A stretch of DNA of 64,000 nucleotides from Neurospora crassa OR74A (Eukaryota; Ascomycota; Sordariomycetes; Sordariales; Sordariaceae). Below the pieces are notes generated by a model. It was not told where the DNA came from. It saw only the letters and a program-made list of their open reading frames with translations, and searched no databases. Positions 32,393-42,981 of this stretch are shown piece after piece (position 1 is the stretch's first letter; each line of letters opens with the position of its first letter). The stretch is taken from assembly GCF_000182925.2 (NCBI RefSeq), contig NC_026507.1, positions 3,596,001-3,660,000 on the forward strand. Direction: 5' to 3'. The position numbers and the translations under genes are program-made.

Positions 32393-35239
32393 CTAGAGTT
32401 GACCCATGAACCCCCCACTTTGGTAAAATCGCATTTGGTGCTCTCGCAGGTCCGCCCAGCTCCTGAGTTCCATCTCTTCATCCTGCGGAGTCATGGTCCC
32501 GTCACCCCGGTCCGTGTTCCCTGGTCCAGTCTTCTCCAGCCTCATGAGAATGTCTAGAAAGCGGGTGAGAGGCTCTTGGGCCTTGGTGGCCATGGGCCCC
32601 TTCCTTCCAGGAGCATCGTGGACGAGAGTGGAAGCCACCTGACGAACCTTATTGATGAAGGATGCGCCATTGGGCTCCATGTTGCGTTGAGAGATGGAAG
32701 CCAGCACGACAAGGAGATTCTGGACAATCAGCTCACGCTCGGATGTCATGTTCTCGTCAATAGGATCAGATAGCTCCTCTGTAGCAGCGTGTAGGGCAGC
32801 AGCGGCAACGCTCTTATTACTATCGTGGGAAACTCCATTGCTGCCGTTGACGCCATTTTCCACGGCCGTGACGGCAGCATATGCTTGTGCTGCTTGATGG
32901 CGGGTATGTTCGCGATGGGCATCGCGAAGATTTAAGTAGCGTTCGACGAAGTATGAGCGTGTCGCGACCTGCGACGCATATATATTTGCCTTTTGGATCT
33001 CATACTGAAGCAGACGACGACCATGGTCGTTATTGACAATATGCCGGATGTCTGAGGCCGGCTGATGTGCAGGAAAGGCGAGCGGGCAGTACTGGAATCC
33101 ACTGTCGCTAAGAGCACTACGCGACGCCGGAATTCGAGATAGCTCACTCAGGCTTGTTGGCACACCGTCGGCGGGATTGCTGTCCAAGTCTAGAGTGAGT
33201 TCTGGGGGCATGCCTTCCATGACCTGCTTCACAGCTTGCACGCAATCCTGTAACATGACCTTTTGATCCTGAAAGGGTAGTGTTGAGAGGCCGTATGATA
33301 ACTCGATGCTGACCAACGGGTTCATGGTCATATAAATCTTTATGGCCTGAACGAAGCCAGTCAGACGTGACACGACAGACGGGGGCTGCACCAGGATTTG
33401 GGAGGGCAGAATGAACTCGTCGTCCACCTCGACAGGGAAATCGGGATACGGCTCGGCAGGTGTCGGTGGGGGGAACACTACATCACCACTGGGCCCGCCG
33501 AGCTGCATCATTGAGCGGACGCCCAGAAACAGGACCCAGAAGACACGCTTGCCGATCTGGTCCTGTACATGATCGAAGGCAGGGCCCCGGTAGGTGACTG
33601 CAAAAAAGTCACGCTGTTTATGGTATCCCAGTTCTCTGATGATGTTGCACGTTTCTGACATGAAGCGGCGACACACCTTCCATTGCAAAGTGTAAGCAGC
33701 AGCCAAGCCGAGGAGATAGCTGGTGACTGCGTCGTAAACCGTCATGTCTTCTCGGTTATAAAAGTGAGAACCACGGGCTTCCATGGCCACCTGGCGGCAT
33801 CGGTCGACGAGATAAATGGCCTTGGGGAACAGATTCAGGCCATGCTGTGACTTGAAATGCAACCGTGCGGTCCTGGGGAAGGAGGCAACCAGGCAGCCTA
33901 CCATGCTTGCGAGTAGGGCCAGAAACTCGCGGCTCTTTTGGTCTTCGCGGTTGGCCAGTTGCTGACGGAAGGTAGGCTCGTGGGGGAAGGGCGTCAAGGG
34001 GTGGATATAGGTGAAGAAGTCGTCAACGAGGAGGACCAAGACGGACCATGGGGCTATCGATTCGGCATCGAGCATCGTCTGAGTCTGCCCATGCGCCTCT
34101 GAATGGCCGCCTCGCGGGTTGCCAGCCATGGACATCAAAGTCTGGGCGGCGTTGTGAGGCTGCGCATGGTGGCCCATGTTGTTCGGCAAGGCAGGCTCGA
34201 GTCGCGGACGCTTCGCTGCTCTGGCAGCCTCTGCATGCCTATTGGGAGGACCTCGACGCCTCATTTCCCGGTTAAAGGTACAGTCGACCTGAAGATCGCG
34301 ACATGGCCGACAAGGATGAGTCTCATCACACTACAACATGAGAGCAAAAGGTCAGCTCTATGATATAGGCACGTAGCGTTCTGGATAGCCCGGCTTTACC
34401 TTGACTTTCCTTGAACTGCACAGGTCACACGCCCTCCGCAGGCGGGTGGTCTTGGACTGGGGTTTCGGCGTGGTAGCGGAGGCTGGAGAAGGTGTCTGAG
34501 AGGCCATTGGAAGTGCCTGTGTATACATGGCCACTGCTTCAGGCGGATATGGTTGTGGGTTTGCAACGTTGCCTGGCTCTATGGATGGTTGTGGTGGTGG
34601 TGCTTGGCCAACGGCGTCGGGAGCAACTACAACGGCAGATTGAAGGGCTGGGTGGCCATCATGGTTGGCAGAGGCATGATGATGGGCGGCAGCGGCAGTG
34701 GCAGCTGCTGCAAGGACGGTGGGGTGAGCATCGACATTGAATGACGGCAAAGATATTGCCGAGGATTCTTGTTGTGGTTGTGGTTGTGGTTGTGTTGGAG
34801 GAGGAGGAGGAGGAGGAGGAGGAGAAGGAGGAGGAGGAGGACGAGGAGGTAATTGATGGTCAGTCGATTGGTGTTGTTGATGGGTTGGGGGGTGCAAGTG
34901 CCCGCCGTGGTGCTCTGTGGAGACAGCGCTTGTAGCTGTAGCACTACCGGCAGCCGTCGAGGCAGAGGTTGAGTTGGGTGGTCTTGGTTCAGTTGCCTGC
35001 TGGTGGTCAGAATAGTGACCAGTCGAGTGACCAGTTACTATGTTTGATAGCCTTGCTGCTGTCGCATTACCAGCAGTAGTAGTAGTAGCAGCAGTCGTGG
35101 CATTTATATTCGCGGTAGTGGATGATGTTGAGGTTGTCAATGGGGGGAGTGGAGGTTGTGTTATCGACATTCTGGACGAGGGGACGGGACCTGCCAACGG
35201 AGCTGGAGACCTGGCTGGCTTGTGACTCGGTACACTCAT
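32393..35239 (-). CDS. Zn2Cys6 fungal transcription factor
   Basis: Two exons (35239-34400, 34330-32393; 69-nt intron) give 925 residues. The intron splits the Zn2Cys6 DNA-binding motif: Cys at 271, 274 (CDLC) in exon 1, then 281, 287, 290 and 297 (CDETHPCRPC..C) in exon 2, spacing C2C6C5C2C6C. A basic linker follows (RRRGPPNRHAEAARAAKRPR), then a fungal-specific regulator domain from about residue 355 (DDFFTYIHPLTPFPHEPTFR; LLGLAAAYTLQWKVCRRFM; IRELGYHKQ). The first 270 residues are Thr/Ser/Ala/Pro/His-rich with a polyproline block. Resembles carbohydrate- or nitrogen-pathway regulators, but I cannot assign a named orthologue. Nuclear; may control neighbours. Confidence 0.9.
34795..34850 (-). 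repeat. GGA/TCC trinucleotide repeat coding polyproline
   Basis: A (GGA)n-type run on the + strand reads as CCT/CCC codons on the coding strand and gives a polyproline block, interrupted once by Ser and once by Arg, in the N-terminal part of the Zn2Cys6 regulator. Confidence 0.85.
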
Positions 35240-37479
35240 ACACTAGAAACCGTCGTGAATGAATTGCGTCGATGTGTGGGAAGGTGAAAGGGCTCCACAA
35301 GAGCTCTCACTCATAAGAACAGCGGATGCCCGATAGGCCCTGCTCGTCCACGACAAACTTGAAGAGACGGGCATTTAACCGTGGTCTTGGCGGGCCATCA
35401 GCCAATTGCGCCAAGCGAAAGGTCACAGAACTAACTGAATATCATCAGAGTGGTGCTACTACTTCTCACACCTAACTCCAAAGTACAAAAGACTGCTATA
35501 ACATCTATTTTCAGGAAAAGAGAAGTAAAAATATTAAAGGGATGTACCTCGAATCCATCATATGTATTAGTGGTGACGTATTCTGTGAATTATCACGACT
35601 ATCCTAGAGGTATTTAGCCAGCCAATTAGGTCAACAATTGTATCAGGAACGCATGCCACGTGACTTGACCGGAACAAGCCGACCATTCCTTTCAGTTCTC
35701 CACATACCTAACAGCCTCTCGCATTGGTCAATGCCTGTTCATTCCAACTGTTCCTTCCAATGTCACTTCCTGTCATCCTCGCGGTTGCAATATCGACTCT
35801 CAATTGCCTTCAAAAATGAGCTCTTGACAGTTGGTGATAATGGCAGTCCATTTAACCCCACGTCGCCGTTATCGGCCATCTTCAAAACCAATACAAGGGT
35901 CCCAGTACACGTACAAAACTGCGCGATGCACTGGCGGACTTGACCCCGACAAGGACAAACCCCAGAGGCCCAGACTCCTCCTCGAGAAACCGAGGCAACT
36001 TAATCATTCAATGGTGGGATCGACGGAACGAACCCCGGGCTGTTCACGGTTACGATCCCGCCTTTCCGCTCTTCGAAAAGACCGTGAGAAGCCGACTCTT
36101 CCTGTTCTGTCCGTGGACCAACAACCACACAAAGCTGAACAGGCAGTTTGGACCTGGCAAAAATTGCACCACGTCGCAGTGTAACATGCTGCCCACCGTC
36201 GTCCTCTTGATGGAAGCGAATTCCCATCTCACGAGGTCGTACTCGGTCTACCGGCAGTTGCCGAATGAGGGTTAGGGTTTCTTTGAGTCACTCAGCTATC
36301 CATTCAAACGCCCCGGATGTTGTCCCTGGACCCCTGATAGCGCCCCGATGCTCCTCCCCCATCCCCTTGCTCACATCCCATCGAATGTCAACCTGTGATG
36401 GCTTCCCCTTCTCGGCCGGCACTAGGCTGTCGACCATCAAAGAGTCGTCAATCTCATCATTGTAACCTTTGAGTCATGGCAATCAGCCGCAAACCAACGG
36501 GTAGACCGACGATCTGCAAGTCAACAGTCCCATTTCATCACAGATTCTTGCTTCTTCGTCTCGCCGAGACCGGGCATAACTACGGTAGCCTACCCATATG
36601 TACTACATAGTCTTCCTGGGCAAGCATCCGTGGGGGTGGACCCCCACTACATCCACACTACTAGAAGTCCTGCCCCCACCGAAGGACCAACAGCTCGACG
36701 ATACATGTAGCACAAGTGGAAGACCGAGGGAGTTCAAGTTCTCGAACTCATCAACATTGAAAATACATGAATGTCCAGGAGATCCGAGGCGTTGATGGCA
36801 GTTACCAAACACAGCTAGATACACCGCCATCTCCACATCGATCCACGATATACATACAGTAGTCTCTCCTAACGACAGGGCAGTTACACTACACTACACC
36901 TTGGTGATCAGTGTAGTGTACATCACCCCCCGGTACAGGACTTGTGCCGCACATGGACATTCAGGGAATATTTTAGCGAACGGAGCAACGCCCCTCCGTC
37001 TCATTGGTTAGACAAAAGTGGTCTGCATTAGACATAAGGCGCGTCGAATCCTCAAACCCCACCTCCACCAGTCTTCTCGTTTTCTGTATCGTCTACACAC
37101 TACGGCCAGCCCTTTTCGTCACCTACGGATCCGGCGCTACCATCAGGACTACGTACGTACGAGTCAGCAACCGGTGGCCTAGAGAAGGCTTGACGGGCCA
37201 TTAAAGGCTGGTACAACTCATCTTCCATTCGTTCCGCCCTGGGCCCCATTCCGAATCAAGCAAGTGGCTTTTGCAAAACGTCTCAAAGGAGCCTTCAACC
37301 CTCTTACCAAGTACTCGCAAACTGGACTATTGCACGCCTCCGACTTTCTGGAAGCCCGCGGGAAGCAGACAACTTTTGTTTCAACCTAGAGATTGGTGCC
37401 CTTCGACTGCTGATTCATGCCTTGGCCCGCTTCGAGTTCGTCAGACCTGGCCCGTCGGTTACCGGATCCGGCCTGCGCC
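35240..37479. other. Long divergent spacer between regulator and Clr5 gene
   Basis: 2.2 kb between divergent starts. A 127-codon stop-free stretch on the + strand (about 35856-36275) reads plausibly (NLIIQWWDRRNEPRAVHGYD, LFLFCPWTNNHTKLNRQFG) but has no ATG at its head and no recognised domain. A 10-bp inverted repeat lies at 36890-36920. Segment 36990-37060 has tRNA-like words but does not fold as a tRNA. Confidence 0.45.
36890..36920. repeat. 10-bp inverted repeat with CACC-TT-GGTG core
   Basis: TACACTACAC (36890-36899) is the reverse complement of GTGTAGTGTA (36911-36920); the 11-nt loop plus arm end contains CACCTTGGTG, itself a short palindrome. The arm contains the same GTAGTGTAC word seen at 6839 and, inverted, at 6781 and 15247. 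Possible dimeric regulator site or hairpin. Confidence 0.6.
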
Positions 37480-39389
37480 ATGGTTAGCTCGGGAGCCATC
37501 CATTCCAAGGAGGAATGGGAGACGTGGAAGAAAACAATTACACATCTGTACCTGTCCGAGAAGAGAAAGCTCCGAGATGTGAGGGAGATTATGATACAGA
37601 AACATGGGTTTCGCGCGACGTGAGTGGAGATCCCTAGTTTTACACACACTTCAACCACCACGGTATGCAATGGCTGGCGGAGTCTGACTTGCAGTTACCA
37701 ATGTAGCATACACCAGTACAAGATCAGACTCCAACAATGGGGCCTCGAGAAGAACAATAAGGTAAGACAAGCAAGTTCCGGCTGGTACGGGTAATTATGG
37801 CCCAGCTTTGCTCACGCGGACGTTTCGTTTCCTAGGAGAGTGACATGAGATACATGTCGGCCAAGGCCGCTCAGAGAGCTGCTCAGGGCAAAAAGTCGGC
37901 CTTTCGCGTCAGGGGCAGAGACATATCACAAGCTGAGCTCGACCGATACTGGCATCGCAAGCATCATGGCCATCAAAAAGGTTCTTCTGCAGGGATCGGA
38001 GAAGACATTGACCTGTCCTCCATGCCGGAAGAAATCGAGTGCTACACGCCTGCGAGCAGTCGTCCAAGCTCTCCAACTCCGCCCAGTCTAGACCCCCCAC
38101 AGCCGCCCGAGGCGATCTACCGGGATCCCGCCGTTGTGCCCAACCATTCCGCCGGGACACCTATTGACACGCCTGTCTATATCACAACACCCCCAGCAGC
38201 GCTGATATCACCACCCCGAACAGAGCTGGTCAGCCCTACGAGTGTCAAACCAATCAAATCACGACCTGAATCACCTCCCGAAATTCTCCTTCTACGACAG
38301 CAACAGCGGCGGAAACCACCAAATGTAAAGACGGAGGAGGAGTCGCCCGAGAGCAGTCCCGACAACTGGCGCCGCAAGCGCAAACTCACCGATTTACACC
38401 CACTCACACCACCCGGACACCTCCTCTCGGTTCAGACGGTGGTAACGGGCACGCGGAACTTTTACGTCCGTTTCGTGCACTCGCAGGTAGACGCATCGGA
38501 CGTGGTCAAGCAGCCGCCGCACTGGAACCTGCGGCGGTTTTACGAACTCGCCCTTTCCGTATCTGCGCAGCTCTCCCTGCCCCAATGGAACGACCAGCGC
38601 GACAGCATCGTGACGCTCTACAACGACACGCTCGACCAGATCCGGCCCATCATCACGCCCGACCCGAACCCGTTGCTGCTGACGTGCATTTTCCAAATCT
38701 GCTGCCGCTTCTGGCAGGACGGCAAGGCGCAGGCGCTGCACTACCTGCTGAGCTACATCCGGCACGAGGTCGGCCAGATCCACGGCAAGTCCCATCCGCT
38801 GTACGTCATCTGCGGCTCCCTGTTGCGCAGCCCCGAGGTGCTCTCGGACCTGGTCGTCACCGGTCTCCGCTGGGCGGTCAACGGGCTGGCGGAACGGCTA
38901 GGCGAAGAACACCCGCAAACGCTGGCGGCAGCGCGCGGACTGTACTCGGCCTATTATGCACAGGGGGACATGGTTTCGGCGAAGCGGTACATGGTTGCGG
39001 CCGTCGAGCTGGAAGAGAAGTTCCACCCGCAAGACATTCATGGCAGGCTAGACTTGTTGTTCAAAGTCATTCATTGCGAGCTGGGTATGAACGACATTAC
39101 ATCGGCGCTGGAGAACCTCAAGATCGTTGAGAACACGATCGACGGTCTGCCGGGCGCGACCGATTGGCGGGTGCGGATGTGCTATTTGAGGGCCAAGGGC
39201 GAGTTGTTGAGGCAGCAGGGAGACCCAAAAGCGATCGATGTGCTGGAGGAGCAGCTGAGGCTGGCGAGGGAGAGCAGCCCGTTGCAGACTGGTTGGTGGG
39301 CGTTGGTGTCGGCGGAGAAACACCTGGAGTTTGCGAAAAGGTCGGTTAGGACGCAGGATAGGATGGTGCCTTACCTGGTCCCTTGCTAA
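37480..39389 (+). CDS. Clr5-domain protein with TPR-like C-terminus
   Basis: Three exons (37480-37619, 37707-37761, 37836-39389) give 582 residues. The Clr5 domain is at residues 8-65: HSKEEWETWKKTITHLYL, KLRDVREIMIQKHGFRAT, then IHQYKIRLQQWGLEKNNK across two introns. Clr5-domain proteins are a fungal family named after a fission yeast silencing factor; many carry C-terminal repeats. A Pro-rich middle (residues 120-230) with SP/TP sites is followed by helical pairs (LALSVSAQLSLPQWNDQ; GEEHPQTLAAARGLYSAYY; LFKVIHCELGMNDITSALE) of TPR type. Likely nuclear; partner unknown. The TAA stop lies in a 28-bp tandem duplication. An upstream in-frame ATG at 37417 is possible but lacks family sequence. 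Confidence 0.83.
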
Positions 39390-39432
39390 TGGCTTTCATA
39401 TCTCGGTCCCTTGCTAATGGCTTTCATATCTC
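39377..39432 (+). repeat. 28-bp perfect tandem duplication across a stop codon
   Basis: Two identical adjacent 28-nt units, 39377-39404 and 39405-39432, each begin GGTCCCTTGCTAATGG. The first holds the last codons and TAA (39387-39389) of the Clr5 gene; the second repeats them as 3' UTR. Perfect identity means a recent event or selection to keep it. Confidence 0.95.
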
Positions 39433-39903
39433 CCCGTCCTTTGGCTGGTTGATGGGTGGCTTTGGAGCAGAAATAATGTCTTTCTTTGTTCTTTGTGTTG
39501 TGTTTTCCTTATGGAAAGAGCGGAGGAGTTTTGAGGAGTTGGGACTTGGCTTGCGCTGAAGAGATTGGCGCCTGGGACCTTGTTATATATGTCGTTTTGC
39601 TGATGTGTGTAGCTCGGTGGTTTGTCGGAGAGTCGGAGAAGGTCGATCCTGCACCAAACTTCTGTAAGGAACGGGAAGGGTGGGGACGGCTCAAGGCTTA
39701 CGTAACGGGCGCAATAATTGTAGGAGGGGCGGTACATCACTCGAGGCATCGAAGATGGACGCAAGCTGGTACTTTGAAGGGCACTACCTACCTAAGTACC
39801 TACCTACCTTTTTATGATATGATCGGTAGAGTTGTTTGCCCACAAATTCTGTGTCAGTCAAGAAAAACTCGGAACATCGACGCCGAAACGTTAGATACCA
39901 AGG

Positions 39904-39935
<32 letters not shown>

Positions 39936-40870
39936 AGCCCGAGCCCAGATAACGGGAAAACCACCCAGGTCCAGTCCGGGGGTACATAGCACCTGCCCTA
40001 AAATGCCCTAGCGCTGCAGAATATCAGTGGAGGAGCACGGGCCTAGACTACAGTTTTTTAAAAACAGGTGGGCAACGTTAAGCAGACGAAGCAGTCATAT
40101 AAAAAAACCGAACACAAATCCAATGGACAGTCCAATACGGCTCGCTTTCGTTAGGTATGTAGGTAGGAAAGACCATCATCAGAAGGCTGTAGGTAGTATG
40201 GATGACTGGAATTCAAAGACACATGGTTTCTTCCCTTCATAAAGGCCTAAATTCATACACTTGAATGCATGGTAAGGATATACTTTAACGGTAATGTGAC
40301 TGAAACGTCATTCATTTATTCTTACAAGTACACTATTCGGCAGAGACATCCGGGCATGGGAACATCCCTTCCGTCGGTCAGCGAGCCGTTGCCGCACTTT
40401 TTATTTCGATAAACGAGTTGTTTCTCGCCGAGAGTTTTGGTCATTTGAGTATTCAGTGTAGTAGGTCTTCCTGTTCAGCTCTTTTGTTCACACCGCTCGA
40501 ACCTCCAAATTTACCACACCAAAATACTCGTGCACCAGACTCGACGTCTTCAGACTTCAACTTTACCTACAGCTCTGTTGGACTTCAGACCCGAATTCAC
40601 GTCCGTCACCATGGCTTCATTGGAAATCTGTCCCGGTCGGACCCTCGAAGGATAGGTACAGTACAGGTGAGACCGCCCATGAAGAGCCCCTACAAATATG
40701 AATCTGTTGGATCTGGGCCGACATCCGACGACGGGCTCAGAAATTCAAGGCCGCTTCTATCTTTATATCATTCGTGGGTTTTAATGCCATGCCAACAACT
40801 TCCTTCCTAATGGTGCGGTCAATCCCTTCTATAAGTAGGTACAGCCATAACAGCTACATCCTCCCGAGAC
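39390..40870. other. Convergent spacer with A-run and CCTACC repeats
   Basis: 1.5 kb between converging Clr5 and kinase genes, much longer than the other convergent spacers here. It has a CTACCTACC cluster (39783-39810), a 31-nt A-run and a well-placed ATG (40610, context gtcaccATGgct) whose frame stops after 14 codons. No gene supported. Confidence 0.45.
39904..39934 (+). repeat. Pure A-run of 31 nt
   Basis: Thirty-one consecutive A between ACCAAGG and CAGCCCG. No target-site duplication or element is visible around it. Confidence 0.9.
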
Positions 40871-42316
40871 TCACTCTGAGCTCGCACCATTCACTTGCAG
40901 AAAAGGATGCCTCAAGATCTCCTCAAGGGACATCCTCTGGTCAGGAAACCACCGAAAAATTCCCCGCAGGAGATCCAGAAACATATCCGCCTTCTCCTTC
41001 GGCAATTCACTCTGCATCACCACCAGATGAAGTGGACTCTTCACTTTCTTATGCCTCTTCCTCCACTTCTTGAGCGCACTATACCTAAGAAATCCAACAT
41101 GCGCCGGATTGGACGGGAACACGGTCTTCTTCCCTTCATCCCGCTCCTTCCATGCATTCCGATACAGTGTGGGGATGGGGCCCAGAAAGTATTCCATCTC
41201 AGCCAGCACGTCGGTTTCGAGGCACCCGTCAACCGATTCCCGGCTGTCAGGGAAGGCCGCACGCCCCGCGCAGATCTTGACCATGGAGCAGCCCAGCGCC
41301 CATATGTCACTTTCCACACTCATGTGCCCGTGACGTAGACGTACGATGCACTCTGGCGCTTTATAATGGACGGGAATCAGCGAGTGGCGCGGCTCCCATG
41401 CGTGATGCCAGGCTGAGCCCATGTCGATCACAGTTGCGCGAGGGACCTGTCCTCCAAAGCCTATGTCCAAGTTTTTGCGAGCCAGGATTTCTTTGAGGGC
41501 GTGGACGTCGCATTTGGCAGGGAAAACGAGGTGATCTGGTTCTTTAAAGGGCTTGGGGTCCTCCACTTCGACTGCCTCCGGCTGGCCACCATACACCTGC
41601 ATGATCTCGTCTTGACTCAGTGTGTCCAAGTGCGGTAGGTAATACAGGATATTGGCCGGCCTGAAATCCCCGTGGGCGATGCCCATGTTATGCAGCTTCT
41701 GAAGAGCCAGCGCAATCTGTCGACAGGCAAACACAAGGCTGCTGCTGCTGGCCTGACCGTTCCCGTTCCCGTTCCCGTTCCCGTTGTCCCGAGAGCCACA
41801 CGAACTCTCCTCCTCGTCGTTCGAAAGACCGAGAACTTGTCTGTTATCCACCCTTGGCCCAAGCAGAGGGAGCACCGAGCAAGTATAGGTCGTCGTCTTG
41901 CCACCGGGCCCCCCTCTGATGGGGAACTGTTCGTACGGAATGGCAACCTGGTACTCGGTTAGCGCCTTTTCGGGGCTGATACCGGCACGCTTGAACTCCT
42001 TGGACACGCGAAGGTCGGTGTCGGCAGTGCCTTGGCGGTGCATCTTGATGGCTTTCCATCGCGAGGGGGCAGTTGCGGGGGGCTTGGTGTCTTCGACGAG
42101 CCAGACGGTGCCGTAGGTTCCGTGCCCGAGCTTGTTGATGACATGGAAGATGCGGTCGGCTTTCTTGGCTCCGATTTCCGTGTTGATTTCTACGGGAAAC
42201 AGTTGTCCGGATGAGTACAAGTCACGGTCTTCTGTGCGGCCGCGTCCGCGAGCTTCGTCTTTGGTAAGCAAAACCACCGGGATGTTACCTTCGCCTTCTT
42301 CGCAAGCAGTGGACAT
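40871..42316 (-). CDS. SRPK-like serine/threonine protein kinase
   Basis: A single exon of 481 residues. The Gly-rich loop LGHGTYGTVW is at 63-72 and the ATP-binding Lys at 91 (WKAIKM). The catalytic loop reads HGDFRPANIL (215-224, Asp217, Asn222), with Gly in place of the usual Arg, and the metal-binding DFG is DMG at 298-300. APE is intact at 320-322, followed by ESDIWALGCSM and PDQRMSLEEILRHPFL. HxD without Arg and a D(L/M)G triplet are usual for fungal SRPK-like kinases related to SR-protein kinases, so activity is likely. An insert with an Asn-Gly repeat (176-187) sits before the catalytic loop. Substrates unknown; no membrane or targeting signal. Confidence 0.87.
   Translation of the reverse strand: MSTACEEGEGNIPVVLLTKDEARGRGRTEDRDLYSSGQLFPVEINTEIGAKKADRIFHVINKLGHGTYGTVWLVEDTKPPATAPSRWKAIKMHRQGTADTDLRVSKEFKRAGISPEKALTEYQVAIPYEQFPIRGGPGGKTTTYTCSVLPLLGPRVDNRQVLGLSNDEEESSCGSRDNGNGNGNGNGQASSSSLVFACRQIALALQKLHNMGIAHGDFRPANILYYLPHLDTLSQDEIMQVYGGQPEAVEVEDPKPFKEPDHLVFPAKCDVHALKEILARKNLDIGFGGQVPRATVIDMGSAWHHAWEPRHSLIPVHYKAPECIVRLRHGHMSVESDIWALGCSMVKICAGRAAFPDSRESVDGCLETDVLAEMEYFLGPIPTLYRNAWKERDEGKKTVFPSNPAHVGFLRYSALKKWRKRHKKVKSPLHLVVMQSELPKEKADMFLDLLRGIFRWFPDQRMSLEEILRHPFLQVNGASSE
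41759..41782 (-). repeat. GTTCCC hexanucleotide repeat coding Asn-Gly
   Basis: Four perfect GTTCCC units on the + strand encode a (Asn-Gly) run in the insert of the SRPK-like kinase. Copy-number changes would keep the frame. Confidence 0.9.
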
Positions 42317-42899
42317 TGCAACATGTGCAACGAGGTCTGGTGCTGGCAGAGTAGTAGTTTTACTGTAAGCCAGCCGACGATACGCAGAGCAGGATGCTAA
42401 TAGGAGTACATGATAGTCATTCTCATTAGTATTCTAAGGCTCGGAGTGCCTTTAAGTCGGGTTCAGGTAGACCCATGGCTCCCTCCCCGTTTCTAGGTGT
42501 CTGCGATACTGCACGGCCTGGTGGTTTCTCATAGAAGCGATGTCGGTCCAGCATATTCAATGTGAATCCTTCTATGTTCCTCTAAGGCCTCTTCCATTGC
42601 CCTCTCTTCGCCGCGGTCGCCATCTCTCGGGATCTTCTTTTCTTTTGACGAAATCTAGTACAGGTAGCACGAAAGTGCTGCTGCCTTGGTTGGACCTGTG
42701 ATCATTCACTCACGCAAGCATCACAGGTTTTGTTGATAATTTCCCCTTTTTTGTCTCGTGACTCCCTTTATCACCGCAACAATGACCACGAAAAAAATGA
42801 AGGAAAACAAACAAGAAAATGGAAGATGCACAGCAGCAATAGATTGGTAAAAGGAGAAAAAGAAAAAAAAAAAAAAGGAAGTTTTTGGTGATCATCGTG
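42317..42899. other. Promoter of the SRPK-like kinase and tRNA 3' flank
   Basis: 583 nt without a protein gene. An A-run at 42862-42876 reads as a T-run after the minus-strand tRNA and should serve as its RNA polymerase III terminator. Confidence 0.5.
42862..42876 (-). terminator. RNA polymerase III terminator of tRNA-Ser
   Basis: An A-run on the + strand gives a T-run on the minus strand, about 24 nt past the tRNA 3' end. Pol III stops in runs of four or more T. Confidence 0.7.
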
Positions 42900-42981
42900 C
42901 GACGTGGGCCTGATTCGAACAGACGCTCCCGAAGGAACAAGATTTCTAGTCTTGCGCATTAGACCACTCTGCCACCACGCC
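42900..42981 (-). tRNA. tRNA-Ser(AGA)
   Basis: An 82-nt minus-strand tRNA with no intron. Acceptor arms GGCGTGG and CCACGTC pair (one G-T), discriminator G at 42900. The A-box reads TGGCAGAGTGGTC and the T-loop TTCGAAT is closed by GTCTG/CAGGC. The anticodon stem CAAGA/TCTTG encloses CTAGAAA, so the anticodon is AGA, decoding UCU serine. The long variable arm (TTCCTTCGGGAG) is the class II hallmark of tRNA-Ser. Confidence 0.95.

Noticed and set aside
36990-37060. tRNA-like words (CATTGGTTAGA, ATAAGGCG, GTCGAATCC)
   Set aside because: The words are out of order and cannot form acceptor, D, anticodon and T stems together.
40600-40690. Well-placed ATG (gtcaccATGgct) at 40610
   Set aside because: The frame stops after 14 codons and no splice joins it to a longer frame with confidence.
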